A program made the position numbers and the translations under genes. Under the pieces are notes generated by a model that saw nothing but the letters and a program-made list of their open reading frames with translations, ran no database searches and had not been told where the DNA came from. 64,000 nucleotides of DNA from DAINPP01 sp963667315 (GTDB lineage: Bacteria; Thermotogota; Thermotogae; MWEM01), in contig OY763325.1 of the NCBI GenBank assembly GCA_963667315.1, positions 2,728,001 through 2,792,000 of the forward strand. The letters are read 5' to 3'. Below are positions 8,187-16,355 of this stretch, one piece after another (position 1 is the stretch's first letter; the number at the start of each line of letters is the position of its first letter).

Positions 8187-8215
8187 ATTATAACATAAAT
8201 TAATGTTAGTTTAAA
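8187..8215 (-). promoter_or_regulatory. Promoter of tRNA-Val
   Basis: On the minus strand TTTAAA (8210-8215) is followed after 17 bp by a perfect TATAAT (8187-8192). That places the start about ten bases before the mature tRNA. Confidence 0.6.
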
Positions 8216-8387
8216 GGACGCTTTTATCAAGAAAAATCATGTCATTTTGATACTTTCCTCGGTTTTAAACCTATTTTTACTGATAAAAACCGGAGAAATC
8301 TCCTTTTTTGTTTTGAGATAGCTGCATTTTTTCAGGAAGGAGTCAAGCTGTTTATCTGTTATGGAATTTCATGATAACCCCTCTACT

Positions 8388-8429
8388 TGCTATAAAGTAA
8401 CTTACTGTTCAGTAAGTTACTTTATAGCA
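8388..8429. repeat. Perfect 19-bp palindrome with GTTC centre
   Basis: Arms 8388-8406 and 8411-8429 are perfect complements around gttc. There is no T-run on either side, so it is a poor intrinsic terminator, although it lies 20 bp past the stop of the minus-strand gene ending at 8449. The core TTACTGTTCAGTAA resembles TetR-family operators, but no such regulator is in the window. Confidence 0.8.
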
Positions 8430-8448
8430 TAACATAAATCCTTTAGCG

Positions 8449-10194
8449 CTATAATTCCGAAAGAAAAGCCCCTTTCAGAGGCCATTTTCTCGTTTTGGTT
8501 TCCAGTTCCAGGTACAGGGCATAGAGTGTGTTTAAATCTTTCAGGGAAACGGCCTTGCACATGGCGAGGTCAAGACTTTCGATCAAACCGAAAAGCCCTT
8601 TCCCCATTCTGGCGGATATGATGATATCGTCCATCAGATTTTCATAATTGTTTGTGATGTGTTCTTTTTCCATCAGAAGAGATTCCTGATAGCTAGTCAT
8701 TTCCTGTGTTTGCAGATCTTCAATCCGTGTATGGGCAATCAAATAATTAACGATCTCAGCGAAGGTTTCCTGAGCTTGTGAGCCGCATAATTCGTAGTTA
8801 TAAATTGACATTTCATCCTCTGTCGGGAAATAATAGGATCTTTTGAGATCCGATTCGACGATGATTCTCACCTCTTCCTTGTCCAACGCCACGGTGTAGA
8901 AATAATTTTCATCCGCTTCAATGAAATCGCTTCTTTCAATGTATTTCATCGTGTAATCTTTTATCTTTTTCAGGGATGCCTTTGAGTCGATATGTTTCTT
9001 GAAGACCTTGTGCAGCTGGCTATAAGTGCAAACACCGTAAAGGTTCGCGAGGGCGGCCACATAAGTCTGAATCGCCTGATAATTTAACAGGGTGTCTCCC
9101 ATTTTCTCCATTCCGTTCAGATAGGTTTCTTTTATCTCTTCGGGGATGTCAAACCCATCGTCAACATATTTGCCCCTGAAAAAGATATAGCCTTTGTTGA
9201 TCAACATTCTGACGATGTCTTCGTTCATATCCAGCATCTTATCTTCAAGGAAATCCATATTCTCCATCAGTTCTTCCATGGGGAAGTCGAGGTCTTTTTG
9301 GACGTCTTTGAGCAAGTCATTTACATCAATCTCTTCCAGCATATTCTTAAAACCACCGGAAAAGACCATCAGTTCTTCTTTTGTGAAATAAATCAACTCT
9401 TCTTCAAATTTCTGAGGAAGGATCTTTTCAAGTACGTTGACCAATTCGTCCTTTTTTAGCTTTTCGAAGCCTTTGATACCTTGATTCTTTGCCAGGAAGA
9501 CGAGTTCGGGTTTACGGAGCTCACCTAACTTTTGCTTTAAATAAACCGGTTTTTCATTTGTTTGGGTCTTATCTTGGTGTTCATTTTCAACGAGTACAGG
9601 TGGAAGCGACCCTCCCGTCATTTCGTTTAATCTTTCCAGTGAATTCCGGAACACAACTTCCTCCGCCATGAAATATTCAGGATCGAACGCATCACCGACC
9701 CATTCGAGAACGGATTCATATTCTTCATCTGCCGGGTCGTTCAATGTTCTGAGCATGTCTGCATAACCCCATGTCCCCCCGCAATCCTCCGGCGGACAGG
9801 CTCTCTTTCCGGCTGTGCAAAGTGGATAGTCTGTGTTTTTTTTCGCTTCGAGAATCTTCTCCAATTTAACCGTATGCTGCCAGTTATCGCCAAAATCATA
9901 AATGAATTCACATTTGTTGTTTTCGGGTGTGAGGACGCTTTTAATTCGCATTCCCCATGCCGGAATAACATCGTCAAAATCCTCGTTAGGCACTCCCAGA
10001 CGAAGTCTTTCGCCGCTTTTGGGGTTGTTCACGATGAATTCCATGAGATGATAGCCCTCCCAGCCCATCGCATCGAGAATGGCTGAAGCGAGATCCCAGA
10101 AGGTGGCTGTATCTTTCAGCTCAATCCTCCTCCAGATCATCGGTTTGATACCTGTCAATGAGATTTTAAATCGATAAATTTTATTGTCAGTCAT
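8449..10194 (-). CDS. pRiA4b ORF-3 family protein with SAP/Rho-N-like middle and helical C-terminal region
   Basis: Residues 1-190 match the plasmid pRiA4b ORF-3 / IS1096 TnpR-like domain (FKISLTGIKPMIWRRIEL, FIYDFGDNWQHTVKLE, CPPEDCGGTWGY, FDPEYF). Residues about 220-265 look like a SAP or Rho-N helix pair (KLGELRKPELVFLAKNQGI). The remaining 300 residues are helical and acidic, without a recognised domain. AAGGAGG just before the ATG at 10194 is strong. The N-terminal domain is common in both mobile and chromosomal genes and has no proven activity. At 581 residues it is much longer than the basic family (about 180-200). The gene is single, with the perfect palindrome just after its stop. 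Confidence 0.8.
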   Translation of the reverse strand: MTDNKIYRFKISLTGIKPMIWRRIELKDTATFWDLASAILDAMGWEGYHLMEFIVNNPKSGERLRLGVPNEDFDDVIPAWGMRIKSVLTPENNKCEFIYDFGDNWQHTVKLEKILEAKKNTDYPLCTAGKRACPPEDCGGTWGYADMLRTLNDPADEEYESVLEWVGDAFDPEYFMAEEVVFRNSLERLNEMTGGSLPPVLVENEHQDKTQTNEKPVYLKQKLGELRKPELVFLAKNQGIKGFEKLKKDELVNVLEKILPQKFEEELIYFTKEELMVFSGGFKNMLEEIDVNDLLKDVQKDLDFPMEELMENMDFLEDKMLDMNEDIVRMLINKGYIFFRGKYVDDGFDIPEEIKETYLNGMEKMGDTLLNYQAIQTYVAALANLYGVCTYSQLHKVFKKHIDSKASLKKIKDYTMKYIERSDFIEADENYFYTVALDKEEVRIIVESDLKRSYYFPTEDEMSIYNYELCGSQAQETFAEIVNYLIAHTRIEDLQTQEMTSYQESLLMEKEHITNNYENLMDDIIISARMGKGLFGLIESLDLAMCKAVSLKDLNTLYALYLELETKTRKWPLKGAFLSEL

Positions 10195-10340
10195 GATTTC
10201 CTCCTTAATTCTTAAGGTTCTGTTGATTCTATTGTACTACTTTTTGACCTGTTCGTTGCCGACATGTCTAAAATGATATAATAGTTATGAAAGTGAAGTA
10301 ATTTTAGAAAGAAAAGAGTGCAATTATGAGGAGGAAGAAG

Positions 10341-12374
10341 ATGTATAACTATCCAAACACAAGAAAAGTCGGGGTTGAAGAAATACATTTTGGTGTCAAA
10401 ATTCCCGATCCATACAGATGGATGGAAGATGAGAATGATCCTGAACTAAACGCCTGGATTGAAGCGCAGAACAAATTAACGTATTCGATTCTGGATAAAA
10501 TACCGGAAAGAGGCGGGATCAGGGAGCGTCTGGAGGAGCTGTATAATTTTCCAAAGTACAATTTTATGATGACGGTGGTCGGGAAAAAGATCATCTATGC
10601 GTACAATGACGGGCTGCAGAATCAATCGGTTTATTATGTGCAGGAGGGCCTCGACGGGGAAGCGGAAGTTTTGATTGATCCCAACACGTTGTCTGAAGAT
10701 GGAACGGTTGCCGTTAATCTGAACGGCCATTCGAAAGATAACCGATACCTTGCCTTCCTTCAAGCGCAATCGGGCTCTGACTGGCAGACGTTGAAGATCA
10801 TGGATCTTGAAAAGAATGAATTGATGGAAGATGAACTAAACTGGGTAAAGTTTACCTATACGGCCTGGTGTGGCGATGGGTTCTTCTATTCGGGTTATGA
10901 TAAACCGGTCAAGGGTAAAGAGTTGTCGGAAAAAAATGAGAACATGAAAGTCTATTATCATAAACTCGGAGAAGATCAGAGCCAGGATCAACTCATTTAT
11001 ACGGATCCTGAACATCCACTTCGTTTTCACGGTATCGTTGTATCTGAAAATGAAAAATGGCTTGTTCTGACTTCTTCTGAAGGAACATACGGAGCTGAAA
11101 TAAAATTAAGAAAAGCAGACGCTCCGGATGAGGATTTTCAGATCCTTTTCAAAGGGTTTGACAATGAATTTGAATATATCGGTTCACAGGACGATGAACT
11201 GTACTTCGTAACGGATAAAGAGGCTTCAAACAAGAAGATCATCAAGATCAACGCACAGACACTTGAGGTGGAAGACCTAATTGCAGAATCCAAAAATTCC
11301 CTTGAATATGTTACTAAGGTTGGAAATTATCTCTTGGTGAATTATCTGAAAGATGTCGTCTCACAGTCCTGTTGCTATGATACAAAGGGTAATCTGAAAG
11401 CAGAGGTACAGCTTCCCGGAATCGGAAATGTCTACATGTATGCCGGAAGCAAAGACCTTGAAAAGATCATCCTCTCATTCGGATCTTTCATCAACCCGGT
11501 CGGTCTTTATACCGTTGATCCCGAAACAGGTGAGACGGAAGTATTCAAAACTTCAACCGTTTCTTTTGATGCCGCACAGTTCATCACGGAACAGATTTTC
11601 TGTGAGAGTAAAGACGGAACGAAAATCCCGGTATTCATCACGCGAAGGAAGGACTTGGAACTTGACGGATCAAATCCGACACTCCTGTATGCCTATGGTG
11701 GGTTCAACATCTCCCTGACACCATCTTTTGATCCCGCAACGATCTATCTGCTTGAACAGGGCGGCGTTTATGCCCAGGCAAATCTCAGAGGCGGTGCCGA
11801 ATACGGTGAAGCATGGCACAAGGCCGGGATGCTCCTGAACAAACAGAACGTCTTCGATGATTTTATCGCCGTTGCCGAAACGTTAATTGAAAAGGGATAT
11901 ACTGCCAGCGATAAACTCGCCATTCAGGGGGGATCAAACGGTGGATTACTGATGGGAGCCGTTACCAATCAGAGACCGGATCTCTTCAGTGCTGTGTTTG
12001 CACAGGTTGGTGTCATGGATATGCTGCGCTATCACAAGTTTACCATTGGCTGGGGCTGGGCTGTTGAATACGGGAATCCCGAAGAAGAGGTGCATTTCAG
12101 GAATATTGTAAAATATTCCCCCCTTCACAATATAGAAGAAAAGGAGTATCCGGCGGTAATGGTTATGACAGCTGATCATGATGATCGCGTTGTTCCCGCA
12201 CATTCTTTCAAGTATATTGCCACCCTGCAGGAGAAGAACACAGGGGAAAAACCTGTTGTGATTCGTGTGGCAACAAAGGCCGGACATGGGGCCGGAAAGC
12301 CTGTTTCAAAATTGATTGATGAGGCGGCAGACCGATACGCCTTTTTCTTTAATAATATTTCTGAAACTAAATAA
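10341..12374 (+). CDS. Prolyl oligopeptidase (peptidase family S9A)
   Basis: The 677-residue cytoplasmic serine peptidase has the S9A layout: N-terminal segment (DPYRWMEDE), a seven-bladed propeller to about residue 400, then the alpha/beta-hydrolase domain. The triad is visible: Ser532 in GGSNGG, Asp in DHDDRVVP (about 614-617) and His649 in KAGHGAG. Other family motifs include YAYGGFNISLTPSFD and ANLRGGAEYGEAWH. It cleaves short peptides after proline. The start at 10341 has GAGGAGG six bases upstream, whereas the in-frame ATG at 10326 overlaps that site. No signal peptide is present. It is a single gene followed by a hairpin. Confidence 0.95.
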   Translation: MYNYPNTRKVGVEEIHFGVKIPDPYRWMEDENDPELNAWIEAQNKLTYSILDKIPERGGIRERLEELYNFPKYNFMMTVVGKKIIYAYNDGLQNQSVYYVQEGLDGEAEVLIDPNTLSEDGTVAVNLNGHSKDNRYLAFLQAQSGSDWQTLKIMDLEKNELMEDELNWVKFTYTAWCGDGFFYSGYDKPVKGKELSEKNENMKVYYHKLGEDQSQDQLIYTDPEHPLRFHGIVVSENEKWLVLTSSEGTYGAEIKLRKADAPDEDFQILFKGFDNEFEYIGSQDDELYFVTDKEASNKKIIKINAQTLEVEDLIAESKNSLEYVTKVGNYLLVNYLKDVVSQSCCYDTKGNLKAEVQLPGIGNVYMYAGSKDLEKIILSFGSFINPVGLYTVDPETGETEVFKTSTVSFDAAQFITEQIFCESKDGTKIPVFITRRKDLELDGSNPTLLYAYGGFNISLTPSFDPATIYLLEQGGVYAQANLRGGAEYGEAWHKAGMLLNKQNVFDDFIAVAETLIEKGYTASDKLAIQGGSNGGLLMGAVTNQRPDLFSAVFAQVGVMDMLRYHKFTIGWGWAVEYGNPEEEVHFRNIVKYSPLHNIEEKEYPAVMVMTADHDDRVVPAHSFKYIATLQEKNTGEKPVVIRVATKAGHGAGKPVSKLIDEAADRYAFFFNNISETK

Positions 12375-12381
12375 TAGAGGA

Positions 12382-12412
12382 ACTCCCGGAGAGTTTAAAC
12401 TCTCCGGGGAGT
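12382..12412 (+). terminator. Hairpin after prolyl oligopeptidase gene
   Basis: The perfect palindrome ggagagtttaaactctcc extends outward with one bulged G to actcc/ggagt. It is followed only by ctttaggg, so it may stop transcription weakly or protect the 3' end. Confidence 0.5.
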
Positions 12413-12475
12413 CTTTAGGGCGTAATTTTCGACTTCATACCAACCATTGAAAAGGTGATCTGTCTAAAAATCATT

Positions 12476-13237
12476 TCATTCGAATTGAATCTGTTTACCC
12501 ATGCTTTTAACAGCGGCAAAAGCGATTAGCTTACCAACCAGGGTGTATATCGGATTAACTTTTGCATCATAAAAGTAGGATGTTCTTTCATTGTAGAATG
12601 CAAAATCTGCGGGGAGTTTTTTTGGTGATAATTCTGACATTTTTTTAAACAGCTGAAACCAGATGACGTTTCCAAGTGTTGGTTTTCTGACACTTTTGTT
12701 TGACATATCTTTAAAAAATTCTGCAGTTTTATTTTTTATCCTCTTTTCTGTTTTTATTCTGTATGCAGCGGTCATTTGCCATGGCGTGGTGGTTACCATC
12801 AGCTTTGAGGAGATTCTTGCCCCGCCAAGACTGATGGATAAAGCCTTGATGACCTTTTTCAATCCGGAACCACCGTTTGCGACGAGCATCATGGATTGAT
12901 CAAAAAAGACGGGTCTGTGAAGGGTATAAGCGAACCTGTCGATGAAGTTTTTCATCAGTCCCGATACGTTGTGCGCATAACCGGGAGAGATTAAGATGAT
13001 CCCGTCTGATTCAGAAAGCTTTCTTTCAATTTCTGATTTATCATCTTTTAACGGACAATATTCTTTTCCATGGGAGATACAGGAGAAGCAGCCTGTGCAG
13101 CTTTTTAAATGAACGTCTTTTAACAAAATCCTTTCAAATTCCACTACATTAAATGATTTTAGTTCAGTTTCTATTTGTTTTGATAAAGCATATCCATTAC
13201 CTTTATGAGGACTTCCAATAACGGCTGTTATTTTCAA
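12476..13237 (-). CDS. Flavodoxin-fold NAD(P)H-dependent FMN reductase family protein
   Basis: The 253-residue product begins MKITAVIGSPHKGNG, the phosphate-binding turn of flavodoxin-like FMN oxidoreductases. It continues with the CTGCFSCISHGKEYCPLKDD cysteine motif of the iron-sulfur-flavoprotein-like branch and ILISPGYAHNVSGLMKNFIDR. The C-terminal 80 residues extend beyond the basic domain. The TTG at 13237 is preferred: GGAGATGATC upstream fits the anti-Shine-Dalgarno with nine bases of spacing. The ATG at 13246 lies directly on that site. The likely role is reduction of quinones or other acceptors in the cytoplasm, but the substrate is unknown. Confidence 0.75.
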   Translation of the reverse strand: MKITAVIGSPHKGNGYALSKQIETELKSFNVVEFERILLKDVHLKSCTGCFSCISHGKEYCPLKDDKSEIERKLSESDGIILISPGYAHNVSGLMKNFIDRFAYTLHRPVFFDQSMMLVANGGSGLKKVIKALSISLGGARISSKLMVTTTPWQMTAAYRIKTEKRIKNKTAEFFKDMSNKSVRKPTLGNVIWFQLFKKMSELSPKKLPADFAFYNERTSYFYDAKVNPIYTLVGKLIAFAAVKSMGKQIQFE

Positions 13238-13407
13238 AACGATCATCTCCACTTTGTTAAGCTTTTAGATAGTATACTACACGAAACTAAAAAAGTTCCG
13301 TCGAAAAAACTTCACTTTCAGAACAAAAAACGTCGATTGGTCGAAAATACATAGATGATTTTCCGCTATTTGCTATAATGAATAAAATAAATAGCTGGAG
13401 GGATAAT

Positions 13408-14088
13408 ATGTATGAACTGGTTTTAATCGATGCGGATAACACGTTGTTTAATTATAACGAGGCGGAAAAATACGCACTTGAGATGGCCTTGAAAGAATTT
13501 GATTTTGCGGGAGATCCTGAAGCGGTCAAAGTGGATTACAAGGTGATCAACAAAGGGATGTGGGCAGATCTTGAAAATGGAAAGGTGACAAAGGAGACCT
13601 TGAGAACAGAGCGTTTTCGCCGATTGTTTGAGCAATATGATCTGAACATTTCACCGGAGGCATTCAGTGAATGTTATCTCAATCGTCTCTCGGAAGGCAG
13701 TTTTCTGATAAAGGATGCCGAGGGAATATGCCGATATCTGAGTCAAAAATACAAGCTGGTACTGGTCACGAACGGAATAAAAGAGGTTCAGAATGCCAGA
13801 TTGAACAGATCACCGATCAGAAAATATTTTCACGGAATCGTGATTTCAGATGATATTGGTGTCAGCAAACCGGATTCGGCATTTTTTGATCATACGCTGA
13901 CCGTTGCACAACACGATGATAAGAGGACAACGATTATCATTGGAGATTCGTTGAGTTCAGATATGCGTGGCGGGATCAATTACGGTATCGACACCTGCTG
14001 GTTTAATTTTGAGTCGATAGAAAATCGTTCCGGTTTGGAACCAAAGTATAAGATTGGCGAATTAAGCGAGTTATACGATATTTTATAA
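13408..14088 (+). CDS. HAD-superfamily hydrolase, YjjG-type nucleotidase
   Basis: The 226-residue protein carries the four HAD motifs: DADNTLF (I, D-x-D), LVTNG (II), SKPDSAFF (III, Lys) and IIGDSLSSDMRGG (IV). A helical cap follows motif I. The pattern is that of YjjG/noncanonical pyrimidine nucleotidases, which dephosphorylate nucleoside monophosphates including damaged pyrimidines. GGAGGG at about 13396 fixes the ATG at 13408, and TATAAT at 13374-13379 is the probable -10 box. It has no operon partners and ends at a strong bidirectional terminator. Confidence 0.85.
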   Translation: MYELVLIDADNTLFNYNEAEKYALEMALKEFDFAGDPEAVKVDYKVINKGMWADLENGKVTKETLRTERFRRLFEQYDLNISPEAFSECYLNRLSEGSFLIKDAEGICRYLSQKYKLVLVTNGIKEVQNARLNRSPIRKYFHGIVISDDIGVSKPDSAFFDHTLTVAQHDDKRTTIIIGDSLSSDMRGGINYGIDTCWFNFESIENRSGLEPKYKIGELSELYDIL

Positions 14089-14156
14089 ACGCATTTGTTT
14101 TCGACGGAGACTTTGAACGTTATTCATATACCGAATTAAATTCGACGCAGTTATGA

Positions 14157-14200
14157 ACCAAACAAAAAACCCTGCTTTAGAGTAGGGTTTTTTGTTTGGT
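14157..14200. terminator. Strong bidirectional intrinsic terminator
   Basis: Arms 14157-14173 and 14184-14200 are perfect 17-bp complements around ten bases, with A6/T6 runs inside the stem. It separates the convergent HAD phosphatase and lipoprotein genes. Confidence 0.85.
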
Positions 14201-14217
14201 GATTCAGTCAGTTCTAT

Positions 14218-14703
14218 TTATTGAGCTGAAATATCTATCGTTCCCACAACTGTCAGCTGGTCCTGAAGCATTTCTTTTACGGAAGAACCGGTCAAAATGC
14301 CGTTCTTAACCGTTCCTTCGAAAGTGAAAGGCTTACTTACGATCTCCGCATTAAACAACAAAGTTTCATCAGACGGAGTATACGCCCCGGTTGATATGGT
14401 ATAAGGCGGATTGGTGATTTCTCTGACAGAAATATCGTGACTGACGGGATTTAAAGCCAGTGTCCCCCCGTTGATTTTGTTGGCGTCAGAAAACCAGTCA
14501 AAACTAAAGGTAATTTCAGCCGTATAAACGCCATCGTTTCCCTGGCCTGCCGGGTCAACATACCACAACGCTGAATTATGATTGGTGATTCTGATCGTTC
14601 CCTTCCAGTTTTTGGAAATGGCTGTCGGTGCAAAAATACCACATGCCGAGAAAAACAAGGCACTCAGAACCAACAGACAGAATAAGCTACTTCTTTTTTT
14701 CAT
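14218..14703 (-). CDS. Small lipoprotein of unknown function
   Basis: The 161-residue protein has a lysine-rich start, a hydrophobic core and a lipobox LFFSAC (Cys about residue 20), so it should be lipidated. The mature part alternates short strands (GTIRITNHNSALWYV, GVYTAEITFSFDW) in the manner of a small beta-barrel or beta-sandwich. No family is recognised. The ATG at 14703 is chosen over the longer frame because GGAGGGGAC stands just upstream and the lipobox then sits correctly. It is a single gene. Confidence 0.75.
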   Translation of the reverse strand: MKKRSSLFCLLVLSALFFSACGIFAPTAISKNWKGTIRITNHNSALWYVDPAGQGNDGVYTAEITFSFDWFSDANKINGGTLALNPVSHDISVREITNPPYTISTGAYTPSDETLLFNAEIVSKPFTFEGTVKNGILTGSSVKEMLQDQLTVVGTIDISAQ

Positions 14704-14993
14704 ATATCCGTCCCCTCCACGGTTAAAAGTTATGAGATTATAACAGCTTTGGAGGTGTTTTAAAAAAATTTCACAATACTTCACAGAGACTTTCTATAGC
14801 TATCCGAAACTTTTTATCAGCCTGGTCAGCAGTGCTCTCCATCTTGCTCTTCTTTAGAAGGAATATTTCGCGACTGTGTAATGGTCATTAGGCTCTATTT
14901 TCAAATCATCCGGTTTTTCGGCTTTAGGTTGAATTTTAAGCGAATAAAAGAGTTTATAGACTGATATCTTTGTTTTACATACGTTTTCTTTTT

Positions 14994-15021
14994 TTGACAA
15001 AATTTTCACTTGTGATATAAT
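14994..15021 (+). promoter_or_regulatory. Promoter of the mannoside (GH38) operon
   Basis: TTGACA at 14994-14999 and TATAAT at 15016-15021 are perfect boxes separated by 16 bp, with TG one base before the -10 box (extended -10). Initiation would fall near 15028. Confidence 0.85.
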
Positions 15022-15031
15022 GATATCGTTC

Positions 15032-15045
15032 TGCAAACGTTTGCA
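15032..15045 (+). promoter_or_regulatory. LacI-family operator TGCAAACGTTTGCA
   Basis: This is a perfect 14-bp palindrome with a central CG, the standard form of a LacI/GalR-type site. It lies just after the predicted start of transcription, where a bound repressor would block initiation. The probable ligand is the LacI protein encoded at the end of the same operon (21102-22100), which would close a feedback loop. Confidence 0.85.
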
Positions 15046-15066
15046 ATGACAAATAGGAGGTGTTTT

Positions 15067-16281
15067 ATGAAAAAATTTGTTTTAATTTCATTAATGGTTA
15101 TGATTTCTTTAACAGTATTGGCAAAGGTTCAGCTGGTGTTGAGCGGTTGGCCCGGGAACCCTGTCGAGGAATCCATCATCAAAGAGAACGTTGAAGCGTT
15201 CAACGACAGTCATCCGGATATCGAACTGTCCTGGGAACCTGCAGGAGACGTCACACAGTTTACACAGCGAATGATTTCACAGATCGCAGCCGGTACGGGT
15301 CCCGATCTCTTTTATGTGGATGTTGCATGGGGAGAAGAATTCTACAAGATGAACGCCCTTTATCCGTTAGATCTTTTCATGAAGAAGGATCATTACGATC
15401 TCGACGATTTTTCTCCCGCTCTTCTCGATGCCTTTAGCTTTGAAGACAGAATTTATGGTCTCCCCAAAGACTGTGCATCCCTGGCCTTGTTCTTCAACAA
15501 GAAGATATTCGATCAGTATGGGGTTGCATACCCGGAAACAGGAGACACCTACTTCGATCTCCTGCTCAAGGCAACTGCTTTAAAAGACGCCGGATGCGAA
15601 AATCCTATGGTTGTTGCAGCTGATTTCAACAGAGTGATTCCGTTCATCATCGGAAGCGGTGGACAGCTTGTTGATGAAGACTTGAACACGGCTATCACGG
15701 AAGATAATGCATGGGCCGGTCTGAAGTTCTACGTCGATCTCGTCAGAAAATATAACGTTGGTGTTGAACCCGGGACAGTCGGTTCAAGCTGGATTGGTGA
15801 AGCATACGGAAGAGAAAAAGTTGCCATGGCAATGACGGGAAGCTGGTCCGTCGGATATCTCAGAGGCCAGTATCCGGATGTCCTTGACAATACGGGAATC
15901 GTACAGCTCCCATATTTTGCAGAACCATCTTCCATGCTGTACACGGTTGCATGGTCCATCAACCGATTCAGCCCTCACAAGAAGGAAGCCTGGACGGCAT
16001 TAAAGTTCCTCGTGGATGAAGGCCAGAAGCGATTCGTTGAAAAGGTTGGTTCAATGGCTTCAAAGAAATCCATCGCCGCAACGGATACGGATGAGATCAA
16101 AAAGCCTTTCTACAAGGCACTTGACGTTGCACATCCCTGGAAAGTCTCCACACCTTCCGGTAAATTTACAAAGGCAAATGATGAACTCAACACGATCTTA
16201 AAGGATCTTTTCTACGGGAACATGGATTACGAAACAGCCAGAAAGCTTATCAACGAGAGATACCCGGAATGGGTTAAATAA
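15067..16281 (+). CDS. Sugar ABC transporter substrate-binding protein (family 1)
   Basis: The 404-residue protein has a signal peptide (MKKFVLISLMVMISLTVLAK) and the extracellular solute-binding family 1 pattern: TQRMISQIAAGTGPDLFYVD, then ALYPLDLFM and PKDCASLALFFNKKIFDQYGV. It would capture a sugar outside the inner membrane and deliver it to the two permeases downstream. AGGAGGTG before 15067 is strong, and the in-frame ATG at 15046 lies upstream of that site. The operon context (GH38 mannosidase) suggests a mannose-containing glycoside. The intercistronic hairpin after this gene should keep its transcript more abundant than that of the permeases. Confidence 0.93.
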   Translation: MKKFVLISLMVMISLTVLAKVQLVLSGWPGNPVEESIIKENVEAFNDSHPDIELSWEPAGDVTQFTQRMISQIAAGTGPDLFYVDVAWGEEFYKMNALYPLDLFMKKDHYDLDDFSPALLDAFSFEDRIYGLPKDCASLALFFNKKIFDQYGVAYPETGDTYFDLLLKATALKDAGCENPMVVAADFNRVIPFIIGSGGQLVDEDLNTAITEDNAWAGLKFYVDLVRKYNVGVEPGTVGSSWIGEAYGREKVAMAMTGSWSVGYLRGQYPDVLDNTGIVQLPYFAEPSSMLYTVAWSINRFSPHKKEAWTALKFLVDEGQKRFVEKVGSMASKKSIAATDTDEIKKPFYKALDVAHPWKVSTPSGKFTKANDELNTILKDLFYGNMDYETARKLINERYPEWVK

Positions 16282-16296
16282 GAATCTTTTTTTCAT

Positions 16297-16327
16297 CAAT
16301 CACGGACGCCTGTTGCGTCCGTGATTG
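16297..16327 (+). terminator. Intercistronic hairpin between SBP and first permease gene
   Basis: A perfect 13-bp stem (caatcacggacgc) encloses ctgtt and lacks a T-run after it. It is better read as an mRNA-stabilising or partial-termination element than as a full terminator. Confidence 0.7.
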
Positions 16328-16355
16328 CTTCTAAAACTATCTACTGGAGGAGATA

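Noticed and set aside
12382..12412. Full intrinsic terminator after prolyl oligopeptidase
   Set aside because: The stem is good but there is no clear T-run, so it is listed only as a hairpin of moderate confidence.
13268..13277. TAGTATACTA as another copy of the ATPase-operon operator
   Set aside because: It is a short palindrome coinciding with a plausible -10 box of the reductase gene and lacks the spaced dyad.
15001..15066. Riboswitch or attenuator in the leader of the mannoside operon
   Set aside because: The leader is too short (about 40 nt) and its only structure is the LacI palindrome.
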